NCBI RefSeq assembly: GCF_011742925.1
Contig: NZ_WAEL01000007.1
Span: 310,001 to 374,000, forward strand
From: Fibrivirga algicola
Lineage (GTDB): Bacteria; Bacteroidota; Bacteroidia; Cytophagales; Spirosomataceae
Reading direction: 5' to 3'
Length of the DNA: 64,000 nt
The notes below the pieces were generated by a model. The model did not search any database and had not been told where the DNA came from. It worked only from the letters and a program-made list of their open reading frames with translations. Made by a program: the position numbers and the translations under genes. Of this stretch, positions 8,235-16,311 are shown piece after piece (position 1 is the first letter of the stretch; each line of letters starts with the position of its first letter).

Positions 8235-11200
8235 TTAAAAGGAGCCCAGATACCCCCGCTCCTGCAGGATGGGCGCAATGGCGGTGTTGGCTAATTTTAC
8301 AGCGTCGGCCGAGGATTCGCCCAGTTCGATGCGCACGCAGGTAACCGTATGGGAGCGGCCGTTGGGCGTGGGGGCAAAAAAGACGTACCAGCCATCGTTG
8401 CGTTTTTCGCCCATCACAATGCGTTCGGGTGTTCCGGTCTTCCCCGCGACTTTGCTGATGCTGATCTTCGCCCGGCCGCCGGGGTTCGACTGCTCAATCA
8501 TAAAATCACGAATCAGATTGGCGGCGGGTTGTTGGGTGAGCGGCACTCCTTTGGCTACGGGTACTGCTTTGCCGCCCCGCCGCAATACGTAGCGGGATGG
8601 CTGCATCACGCCTCCGTTGGCGACGGCACCCGCCATGCGGGCCAGCCCTGCCGGCGTGGTTGTGAGCTGCCCCTGCCCCCAGGCCAGTCCCGAAAACTCA
8701 CCCCGGTAGCGCCGGGGGTAAACCAGGCTCTTATACAGGTTTCGCCGCACAACAAACGACGAGTCATGCCAGTGTTTCAAAATCCGAGACTCATCGGAGG
8801 CGGTGCGGGTATCGGCAAAGGAATAGCCACCCACGTAGTCGATGTTCATGCCCGTTGCCAGGTAGAGTTTCGCCATTTCGTTGTCGAGGCTGTACTCGTT
8901 GGCAATACGGATGAAATAGACGTTGCTCGACCGAACGATGGCCTGGCGCATGTCGACCCGGCCGCCGCAGGGTTCACTCTCGGTTTTGCCCCGCCGGATG
9001 ATCTCGCCGCAACTGATGGGGAACGTCACCTCGGCCCCGGCCATGCCCAGTTTGTTGAGCGCCGCCGTAGCGGTCATGATCTTCGCCGTAGAACCGGGTG
9101 CGGTTGGGTAGGTGAGGGCCGGGTCGCGTTCGGTGGTCAGGTAGGGAAGGTTCATGCGCTCCCGGTCGGGAAGGGCCAGTTCGTCGGGGCGTTGCAGGTT
9201 GGGCAACGGATGCATGGCTGAAGCCAGTACGTCGCCCGTGTGGGCATCGAGTACGGCCACCGACAGGCGCTTATCGTTGAACTCGGAACCTGCCAGGGCT
9301 TGCTGAAGGGCCACCTGCAACGACGCGTCGATGCTCAGATTCAGGTCCCGGTTGCGGCGTTTGTGTTCCTCAACCACCCGTCCGTCGATGCCGGAGCGTA
9401 CAGCCGGGGCTAGCTCCCGATAATCGTAGAGCGGAAGGGTAAGCGACCGGTCAATAGCGGGGGTGAAACGGTCGGCGCGGTAGCGGGTAGTAAGCAGCGT
9501 ATTCTGGCGCGGATGGTTATCGAAGCCACGCAGGTCGCTCAGGTGGGCGGCTTCGGCGAAATAGCCGTTCTGCTGCCCCCAGAAAAGCCGGGTATTCGCG
9601 TCGCCGACCATGTAAAAGAGCTGTTCGCCAAAGGGGTAAAAACGCTTCAGTCGTCGTGTTGTCAACTTCCTGACACTGCTTTCGTCGAGACCGGCCTGCT
9701 TAAGCTGCGGCATATTCCGACGAACAGAATCGGGCGAACTGGTGGCCAGAATCTTACCGTTGCGGTCGTAAAGCGTACCCGCGGCCAGCGCGTCGGTGAT
9801 CCGGTTGATACGCGGGTTGTAGCTGTAAACCGGCAGGCCATCGCGACTCAGTACGCGGCTGGGCCGCACAATGTAGTCGGTCCAGTTCAGCAACGATACG
9901 TCGCCAGCCCGACCTACCAGCACCAGCGAACCGATCAGAAAACCGGCTATACCAGTGGCCAGTACCGGGTCGTAGTGCTGGTCCAGGTACGTGTGTTGAA
10001 TGGCCTCGCCAGGGCGGCTGGCAATGGAAAAAACGACACCCATCGCCGTGAGGTTAATAATGAGCGACACGTTTCCGTAGCTGAGGAAGGGGACTGAAAT
10101 GCCCGTCAGGGGTACCAGACCGAGTGAGCCGCCCGCAATGAGCAGAAACTGGACGCCTGTAGCCAGGGCAATGCCCGCGCAGAGGTAAAAGCTAAACGGC
10201 TGTCCAGACCGGCGGGCATGCAGCAAAATTCGGTGCAGGAGCATGAACAGGAGCAGGCACACAGATACCAGCCCCACCCAGCCAAGTTCTTCGGCCAGAC
10301 TGGGTAAAATCATGTCGGTATGGGCGGCGGGCATGGCTGTAGCGAAACCTTTGCCCAGCCCTTGCCCGGTCAAGCCGCCTGTCGAGAGTGTCCAAAAGCT
10401 GTGGGCCAGGTGGTCGCCGCCATAGACGTCGTTATTCCAGGGGCTGAGCCACATTGCTTTACGGTCGGCCAGCCGGTCGCCGACAACTGGAATCTGATCG
10501 CCAAAGGCAAAGGCCGCCAAGACCAATACCAGCAGCACCGGTCCTTCTGCCAGCAGTGCAAACCAGCCGCCCGCTGTAGTGGTTCGGGCATGGCCTTTCC
10601 AGATCAGCAGGCCAATAGCCGCCACTAGCCCCAGCAGCGTAGCCGGCAAACCGGGCAATTGCCACAGGGCCAGCCCGTAGATGAGCCCAGCCAGCAAGGT
10701 GATCCCCAGCGTTTGCCGGGCAATGGTGTAGAAAAGCAGGAAGGTAAAGCCAATTACCAGCGCCGGCCCCATGTCGCCTAGCAAGAGGTAAAGGCCCATC
10801 AGAATGCCCGTGCCCATGAACACGCCGATGCTGATTCGGAACCGCCACCGCAGGTCGGGAAGGGTGCGGAGCTGCTCTTCATTGGCGGCGAAGAAACCGG
10901 CCAGGAACAGCAACATCAGGTATTTGGTCAGCTCACTGGGTTGAAACAGGAGGCCACCGACCCGCAGGTTCACCCGAACGCCGCTGCCCTCGGGCCCCGT
11001 ACCGAACACCAGCGTTAGCCCGGCCAGTCCAAACGCCAGGAGCAGCCAGGTCCAGCCGGTGAGGCGGAACGTAGATTTTTGGCGCAGATTGGCCAGTGGG
11101 TCAAACCACCAGCGGGTATAAAATTTGCCGATGTTCAGTTGGGAAACGATGGTAAGTCCCAGCAGGCCCAGGCCAACCCCCAGCACAGCCTGACCGCCGT

Positions 11201-12212
11201 AGAACGTATCCTGCAACGGGTCCTGAATGGCGAGCAGCGTCAATACCGAAATGCCTGTCAGCAGCATCAGAATGGGCAGCAGGAGCGGGTCAGGCTGAAA
11301 ACGGCGGATGGTCCAGACCAGATGCACGACCCAGAACGCCATCAGAAAGAGGCCCGCCTGCAGCCAGAATGAGAGTCGGAACTCGGTTGGGGTACGTACC
11401 GTCAGGGCGTGATCGGTTTTCAGCTGTCCGTAGGCCAGCGGGCCAATCAGGCGAAGCGTATGAGGGCGGGCCGTAAAGGTGTACTCGGCTGCCCGCGCCA
11501 GTTTTGACGTACCCCGTCGGCTACCGAATTCGTAGCCTGGTTTAAGCGGCAAAACGCTGTAGGCTCCATCGGCCTGCAATCCGGCGAAGGTAAACCGGCC
11601 ATCGGCATCGGTGCGCGCGTAGGTGAATGCGTTGGGCGTTTCGCTGGCCGGGTCCCGATTGGGTACGTGCTGTTTCAGTTGCACGAGCACATTGGCTATC
11701 GGTTTCGCGTCGGGCTCACTATCATCCAGCACGCGCCCTGCCAGTTGCACACCGCCTGTGCCTACCACGGCCGGGTATGTTTTGGGTTGTCTTAACTCAT
11801 TGTTATACAGGAGTGAATCGAAACCAATCTGCTGGCGCGATACGCGTAATCGGCTCTGAAAGTCATTGCCACCAATACGGCTTTGCCAGGTTTGTGGTGT
11901 ACGAATGGCGAAAGCCCGTTTGTTGATCGCCCCCAAGTTGTCGGGCGTGCCGTTCTGACTAAGTTTGGCCCGAAGCGAATCGCTGACAAGCTCAATGTCG
12001 CGGGGGTCGGTGAGGTAGTTGCCTTGTCGAAGTAGCCGTTGCAGCGCCTCGGCCCGAATGCCAGGCTGCAGGTTCAGCTTCAGGCCAGCGGTATAGTCCT
12101 GTTCAGCCGCCTCGAGCATGGGTTGTCTATTCATAAACAACCGCAGGAACAGCACCAGTAACAGGGCCGTTGCCACCGTTAAATAGCCGCGTTCTGACGA
12201 AAGGAATTTCAT
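8235..12212 (-). CDS. SEDS (RodA/FtsW) glycosyltransferase fused to class B penicillin-binding protein
   Basis: A 1325-residue fusion. Residues 1-30 hold a membrane anchor. Residues about 150-250 look like a carboxypeptidase-regulatory-type beta-sandwich (QLAGRVLDD, DADGRFTFAGL) and would be periplasmic. Residues about 280-735 are a SEDS domain with QPSELTK (424-430), GDMGPALV (479-486), HTDMI (631-635) and TGISVPFLSYG (703-713). After one more hydrophobic stretch comes a class B PBP: LYDRNGKILA (814-823), catalytic STAK with Ser1041, SSN (1095-1097) and KTGT (1258-1261). SEDS proteins polymerise lipid II and class B PBPs cross-link the strands, so one chain carries both activities. It sits 48 bp after a kinase gene. 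Both catalytic sets look intact. Confidence 0.95.
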   Translation of the reverse strand: MKFLSSERGYLTVATALLLVLFLRLFMNRQPMLEAAEQDYTAGLKLNLQPGIRAEALQRLLRQGNYLTDPRDIELVSDSLRAKLSQNGTPDNLGAINKRAFAIRTPQTWQSRIGGNDFQSRLRVSRQQIGFDSLLYNNELRQPKTYPAVVGTGGVQLAGRVLDDSEPDAKPIANVLVQLKQHVPNRDPASETPNAFTYARTDADGRFTFAGLQADGAYSVLPLKPGYEFGSRRGTSKLARAAEYTFTARPHTLRLIGPLAYGQLKTDHALTVRTPTEFRLSFWLQAGLFLMAFWVVHLVWTIRRFQPDPLLLPILMLLTGISVLTLLAIQDPLQDTFYGGQAVLGVGLGLLGLTIVSQLNIGKFYTRWWFDPLANLRQKSTFRLTGWTWLLLAFGLAGLTLVFGTGPEGSGVRVNLRVGGLLFQPSELTKYLMLLFLAGFFAANEEQLRTLPDLRWRFRISIGVFMGTGILMGLYLLLGDMGPALVIGFTFLLFYTIARQTLGITLLAGLIYGLALWQLPGLPATLLGLVAAIGLLIWKGHARTTTAGGWFALLAEGPVLLVLVLAAFAFGDQIPVVGDRLADRKAMWLSPWNNDVYGGDHLAHSFWTLSTGGLTGQGLGKGFATAMPAAHTDMILPSLAEELGWVGLVSVCLLLFMLLHRILLHARRSGQPFSFYLCAGIALATGVQFLLIAGGSLGLVPLTGISVPFLSYGNVSLIINLTAMGVVFSIASRPGEAIQHTYLDQHYDPVLATGIAGFLIGSLVLVGRAGDVSLLNWTDYIVRPSRVLSRDGLPVYSYNPRINRITDALAAGTLYDRNGKILATSSPDSVRRNMPQLKQAGLDESSVRKLTTRRLKRFYPFGEQLFYMVGDANTRLFWGQQNGYFAEAAHLSDLRGFDNHPRQNTLLTTRYRADRFTPAIDRSLTLPLYDYRELAPAVRSGIDGRVVEEHKRRNRDLNLSIDASLQVALQQALAGSEFNDKRLSVAVLDAHTGDVLASAMHPLPNLQRPDELALPDRERMNLPYLTTERDPALTYPTAPGSTAKIMTATAALNKLGMAGAEVTFPISCGEIIRRGKTESEPCGGRVDMRQAIVRSSNVYFIRIANEYSLDNEMAKLYLATGMNIDYVGGYSFADTRTASDESRILKHWHDSSFVVRRNLYKSLVYPRRYRGEFSGLAWGQGQLTTTPAGLARMAGAVANGGVMQPSRYVLRRGGKAVPVAKGVPLTQQPAANLIRDFMIEQSNPGGRAKISISKVAGKTGTPERIVMGEKRNDGWYVFFAPTPNGRSHTVTCVRIELGESSADAVKLANTAIAPILQERGYLGSF

Positions 12213-12260
12213 GGGTGTAGTGGGAACGTTGAGAGGAAGACGATGTAAAAGCGACGTGCG

Positions 12261-13565
12261 TTACTCGGTACTGTCGGGTGGCACGCGGCTCAGTGAATCG
12301 TCGGGCGGGGTGTTTGTGGTCGAATCGAACGGGGTCGAACGGGTTGGCTCGCTGGCCGCTGGCTCCTCGGTAGCTTCCTCCTCCTGCGGCACGGGCTCGT
12401 CCGTTGATACGTTGCTGGAATCGCTTATCGTGGGTACGCTGCTCCGTTGCATAAGCATGGTGGAGTCGATCTGAGGCTCGGTTGCCGTGGGTACGTCCCG
12501 GTCTGAATAGATGTAAAGCCCCGCCGCCAGACCAATCGCTACTACGATGCCGCCAATGCCCCACCAGGTTCCGCTGCTGAGGCCGGTTTCTTCTTCAGGT
12601 ACGTAGCCTGTTTCGTCTGGTACTTCCCCGGCCAGCGCTGTAGCGGCTACTACCGGCCCGGCCACAGTCTGGCTGCGCACGACGGGTGCGGGCTGGGCCA
12701 TTCGGCTGGCTTTTAAATGCTCTACCCGGCTTTGTTCTAGCAGCAGTTCAAGTTGGTCGGGGTCGCGCAGGCGGTGGGCAGGATTCCGGATAAGCAAGCT
12801 CATCAACAACGTACCCAGGCTTGGGGGCAGCGGCTGTCCGGACGGCAGCACTGGCTTCGGGATGGGGGCAGTCAAGACTTGATTCATGAATCCACCCAAC
12901 CCGTTTTCGTGGTGCAACACAAACGGGACATGGCCCGTAATGCATTCGTACAGTACAGCCCCCAGCGCATAATAGTCGGCCGCTTCATCAACGTGGCGCG
13001 GATTGTCGAACTGTTCGGGAGCGGCGTATTCGTAGGTCATCAGCGACTGGCCGGTGCGGGTCCGGGTACTGTCGTCGGCCCGAAGCTTGGCAATGCCGAA
13101 ATCGGTGAGCAGAAAGTGCAGCTCGCCGCTCACCAACCGCCGATAAAGCACATTCTCCGGCTTTACATCGCGGTGAATGACGTGTAGGGGGTGCATTGCC
13201 CGAAACGCCTCTGTCAGCTGCAAGCCGAGCCGGATGGTGGTGGGTATGTCGAGGTGCCCTAACTGCCGTAGAAGGCCGCGTAAATCACCCCCTTCTACGA
13301 AATCCATAACTACGTACGGCATGGAGGCTCCCAGTTGTACTTCGCGCACCCGCACTACGTTTGGGTGGTTGATCTGCGTCATGATCTGCGATTCACGCTC
13401 GAACCGCTGAAGCGTGTCGGCATCGGTAGCGAAAGCATATTGCTTGATGGCAACGATATCGCCGGTAGGTACGTGACGGGCTTTCAGCACCCGCGTGTTG
13501 CCCCGGCCCAATTCGGCCAAAACTTCGTAGTCGGGAAGGTGTGTGTTGAAACTAACTGTTGGCAT
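12261..13565 (-). CDS. PknB-like membrane Ser/Thr protein kinase (downstream copy)
   Basis: A 434-residue Hanks-type kinase: VAIK with Lys41, Glu58 in the C-helix, HRDVKPEN with Asp133, DFG at 155-157 and AAPEQ near 181-185. The activation loop carries several Thr and Ser (DDSTRTRTGQS). The glycine-rich loop reads GRGNTRV, lacking the third Gly. A single membrane helix at about 335-353 leads to an 80-residue outside tail rich in Ser, Thr, Pro and acidic residues, with no PASTA repeat. It begins 6 bp after the neighbouring kinase gene, shares the opening MPTVSFNT and most of the kinase domain with it, and is clearly a tandem duplicate. Confidence 0.95.
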   Translation of the reverse strand: MPTVSFNTHLPDYEVLAELGRGNTRVLKARHVPTGDIVAIKQYAFATDADTLQRFERESQIMTQINHPNVVRVREVQLGASMPYVVMDFVEGGDLRGLLRQLGHLDIPTTIRLGLQLTEAFRAMHPLHVIHRDVKPENVLYRRLVSGELHFLLTDFGIAKLRADDSTRTRTGQSLMTYEYAAPEQFDNPRHVDEAADYYALGAVLYECITGHVPFVLHHENGLGGFMNQVLTAPIPKPVLPSGQPLPPSLGTLLMSLLIRNPAHRLRDPDQLELLLEQSRVEHLKASRMAQPAPVVRSQTVAGPVVAATALAGEVPDETGYVPEEETGLSSGTWWGIGGIVVAIGLAAGLYIYSDRDVPTATEPQIDSTMLMQRSSVPTISDSSNVSTDEPVPQEEEATEEPAASEPTRSTPFDSTTNTPPDDSLSRVPPDSTE

Positions 13566-13571
13566 TGAGGG

Positions 13572-15125
13572 TCAGGGAGTTTGGGTCGTGTCGGCAGCTA
13601 GACTATCTGGCCGCACGGCATCGGCCCGTATCACATCGGCACTAAATCGGGTACCGCGCGGACTGTCGGGAGCTTTTCGAACAACCGTGGCATTGGGGCC
13701 AATGGTGAAATACATAGTGGTCGATTTGAACAGGTCGCCGCTTTCCTTGTAGTACCGCACGCGCACTCTTACCGACGAAAACGTAATGGCCGACGGGTTG
13801 CTCAGTTGCACATTCAGTCCTTTCACACCGCCGATTATACGCGTTTTGCCGCCGAAGGTTTCCGCGTTGAGTTGTTTGGTGGCCGTGGCAACCTGTTCAT
13901 CAAATCGCCGAATCGCCGCTTCGGCCGCCAGCCGTTTAACCTCGGCATCCGACGGTTTTATGACCTTGGGGGGCAGGGCGTCATCAGTCGTACGTGGGTC
14001 AGCATTGCCCTGAAACGGGTCCGATTCTAACGCTTCTCTAGTCGGGTTAGCCTGCTTGTCCTCCTGGTTTACGTACCAAAAGGCCGCAACTCCCCCCAGA
14101 ATGAGTGCCGCCACCAGCAGTAAGATCGGTAACAGTCCGCTTCGACGCCGTTGAGTCGGCTGAGCGGGCGTGTTGTCTGACTGCGGTGTGAATGACCGGG
14201 TCTGGTTGGGTATCGAAGCCGGGCGGTAGGCTTCGGTCCGCGAGATAGATGGTGGCGACGTCTGTCCGTTTTCAACTTGCAGTTGCTCCACCTCAGCCTG
14301 CTTCAGCGCCAGCCTGACAATGTCGGGGTTATAGAGCCGCTCGGTTGGCTTCTTAATGAGCAGTTGTTTCAGCAGGGATGCCAAACTGCCGGGAATTGGC
14401 TGCGCTGAATGTAGAACTGGTGTTGGCGGCGGGGTAGTGAGCACCGCGTTCATGAACGTGACGATCCCCGTTTCGCCACGCATGGCAAACGGTACTTTAC
14501 CCGTCAGGCATTCATAAAAAACGACGCCAAGTGCGTAATAATCAACTGATTCGGTGACGTTGCGCGGATTATCGAACTGTTCGGGGGCGGCGTATTCATA
14601 GGTCATCAGCGACTGCCCCGTCATGGTTACAGGCTGTTCGTGCAGCCGCGCTACCCCAAAGTCGGTAAGCAGAAAATGCAGTTCACCACTTGCCATGCGG
14701 TGATAGAGGATATTCTCCGGTTTTACGTCACGGTGGATGATACCCTGGGCATGAATCTGGCGGAAAGCATCGACCATTTGAAGGCCCAGCCGGATAGTCA
14801 GCTCAACTGACAGGCAGCCCTGTTCGGTAATCAGCTGCCGTACGGTACCCCCTTCAATATAGTCAAGCACAATGTAGGGCAGATCGGCATTTAAGCGGAC
14901 CTCGCGCACCCGGACAATGTTGGGGTGCGACATACGCGACATGATCTCGGATTCACGTTCAAAACGGCGGAGCGTGTCAGCGTCGGTATTAAGGGCAAAG
15001 TGCTTGATGGCGACCAGATCACCGGTAGCCAGGTGGCGGGCCTTCAGGACGCGGGCGTTACTGCGGCCGATTTCACCCAGTACATCGTAGCCCGGAAAAT
15101 TTGTATTAAAGCTAACAGTTGGCAT
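13572..15125 (-). CDS. PknB-like membrane Ser/Thr protein kinase (upstream copy) with extracytoplasmic beta domain
   Basis: A 517-residue Hanks-type kinase with Lys41 (VAIK), HRDVKPEN (Asp133), DFG at 155-157 and an APE motif. The glycine loop reads GRSNARV, so two of the three usual glycines are missing, yet the catalytic residues are present. A basic RRR precedes one membrane helix at about 330-352. The outside part has a helical stretch and then a beta-rich domain (about 425-500: GVKGLNVQLSNPS, VRVRVRYYKESG) resembling FxLYD-type folds. This could be a sensor for a cell-envelope signal. The PP2C gene ends 2 bp upstream, so the two are probably translationally coupled. Confidence 0.95.
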   Translation of the reverse strand: MPTVSFNTNFPGYDVLGEIGRSNARVLKARHLATGDLVAIKHFALNTDADTLRRFERESEIMSRMSHPNIVRVREVRLNADLPYIVLDYIEGGTVRQLITEQGCLSVELTIRLGLQMVDAFRQIHAQGIIHRDVKPENILYHRMASGELHFLLTDFGVARLHEQPVTMTGQSLMTYEYAAPEQFDNPRNVTESVDYYALGVVFYECLTGKVPFAMRGETGIVTFMNAVLTTPPPTPVLHSAQPIPGSLASLLKQLLIKKPTERLYNPDIVRLALKQAEVEQLQVENGQTSPPSISRTEAYRPASIPNQTRSFTPQSDNTPAQPTQRRRSGLLPILLLVAALILGGVAAFWYVNQEDKQANPTREALESDPFQGNADPRTTDDALPPKVIKPSDAEVKRLAAEAAIRRFDEQVATATKQLNAETFGGKTRIIGGVKGLNVQLSNPSAITFSSVRVRVRYYKESGDLFKSTTMYFTIGPNATVVRKAPDSPRGTRFSADVIRADAVRPDSLAADTTQTP

Positions 15126-15127
15126 GG

Positions 15128-16198
15128 TTACCGGGTGGAATCTGGTTGAGGATTGGCAAGGGTGGCAGTCGAACTAATCGGTTCTGCCGATGGAAAGCTG
15201 ACAGCAGAATCGGCTGCCGTTGGTTGGCTGCTGGTCGCTGGCTGAATCGAGTTAGCGCGGGGCCAAAGTAGCGCTGTCAACACGGCTCCCAAAAGCACTA
15301 CACCCAAAACGACCAACCACGGCTTCCGGGTACGCGACGGAACAGGCGTGGGTTGGTGCCCGGCTACCCTGGCAAGCAGGTCGGGCGGGGGCTCACTGGT
15401 GCGCACGGGTTCTCTTACGGGTGCGTCTGCTATGCTGGCTGCATCTTCGGCCAGGTGTTGCGCCAGCACAACGGTGATGTTATCCTGTCCGCCCTGTTCA
15501 TTGGCCAGCCGAATCAGCTCAGTTATCTGCTCATCTGCCGGAAGCGGTTGGGTAAGCACATCGGTGATTGTAGCGCGGGTGAGCATATCCGTTAGGCCGT
15601 CGCTACAAAGCAGAAGGGCATCGCCAGGCAGAAAATCGGTTTCGCCCGACTCCAGAAAATCCGGGTCGTCGACGCGGTGCATGACCGACCCCACGTCGCG
15701 CAGGATTTCGTTACGACGTGGATGGCGCATCGCCTCGCGCTCGGTAAGCTGGTTGGCATCTTCCCGAACGCCCACCAGTGAGTGATCGTGGGTCAGCTTC
15801 TCGAGTTCCTGTTGCCGAAAGCGGTACAGGCGGGTATCGCCCACGTGTACATACAGTAGCTTGCTGGTGGCGGCGTCGGCAACGGCGGCGGTAAGCACGC
15901 AGCACATACGCCCCAGCGACGGATCCTGCTGTCGCTGCCGGACAATCTGGTTATTGGCGTAGATCACCGCCTCGCGCAACATGGTCAGGGTGTCGCCGGT
16001 GGGCGTTGCCATGTACTGTGTGATCGATTCTCTGGCTAACCCGGCGGCTTCCGCGCCGCCCGCATAGCCACCAACTCCATCAATAACGACCAACAGGGCA
16101 TCCTGCGCCGACCAGAGCGGTTGGCTGATAAAGGTATCCTGATTGTCGTGACGGGAGCGACCAACATCGGTTTGACCGGCGATGTGTACTGAAGCCAT
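15128..16198 (-). CDS. PP2C-family (PstP/Stp1-like) Ser/Thr phosphatase with C-terminal membrane anchor
   Basis: A 356-residue protein whose first 240 residues are a PP2C/PPM phosphatase. The motifs are RHDNQD, VIDGVGGY (the usual DGMGGH, with Asp40), HVGDTRLY, LLCSDGLTD and GGQDNITVV, supplying the metal-binding aspartates. A Pro-rich linker leads to one hydrophobic helix near 285-305 and a short outside tail, the same layout as mycobacterial PstP. It would remove phosphate from the kinases encoded just downstream and from their targets. It starts 26 bp after the small membrane peptide gene. Confidence 0.95.
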   Translation of the reverse strand: MASVHIAGQTDVGRSRHDNQDTFISQPLWSAQDALLVVIDGVGGYAGGAEAAGLARESITQYMATPTGDTLTMLREAVIYANNQIVRQRQQDPSLGRMCCVLTAAVADAATSKLLYVHVGDTRLYRFRQQELEKLTHDHSLVGVREDANQLTEREAMRHPRRNEILRDVGSVMHRVDDPDFLESGETDFLPGDALLLCSDGLTDMLTRATITDVLTQPLPADEQITELIRLANEQGGQDNITVVLAQHLAEDAASIADAPVREPVRTSEPPPDLLARVAGHQPTPVPSRTRKPWLVVLGVVLLGAVLTALLWPRANSIQPATSSQPTAADSAVSFPSAEPISSTATLANPQPDSTR

Positions 16199-16224
16199 TG
16201 AGAAAAAGTTGAAAAGCGTCTAGG

Positions 16225-16308
16225 TTATCTAGGAAGGTTACGGAAATGTCGTAAAACCATCACCAACACAAGTATGCTCAATAATAGGGCCGTGATTACG
16301 TCGAACAT
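16225..16308 (-). CDS. 27-residue predicted single-pass membrane peptide
   Basis: A short frame with an ATG 3 bp after the stop of the upstream FHA gene and a TAA 26 bp before the PP2C start. It begins MFDVITALLLSILVLVMV and ends with a basic stretch, RHFRNLPR. That is one transmembrane helix followed by positive charges, as in real small membrane proteins. The tight stop-start spacing suggests translational coupling. I know no homologue. It could be a modulator of the kinase/phosphatase system, or a chance frame; the fit of position, length and composition favours a gene. Confidence 0.55.
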   Translation of the reverse strand: MFDVITALLLSILVLVMVLRHFRNLPR

Positions 16309-16311
16309 GGG

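Noticed and set aside
8349-9221. A 290-codon open frame on the plus strand
   Set aside because: It lies antisense to the penicillin-binding domain of the SEDS-PBP gene and has the composition of a shadow frame, with no family motif.
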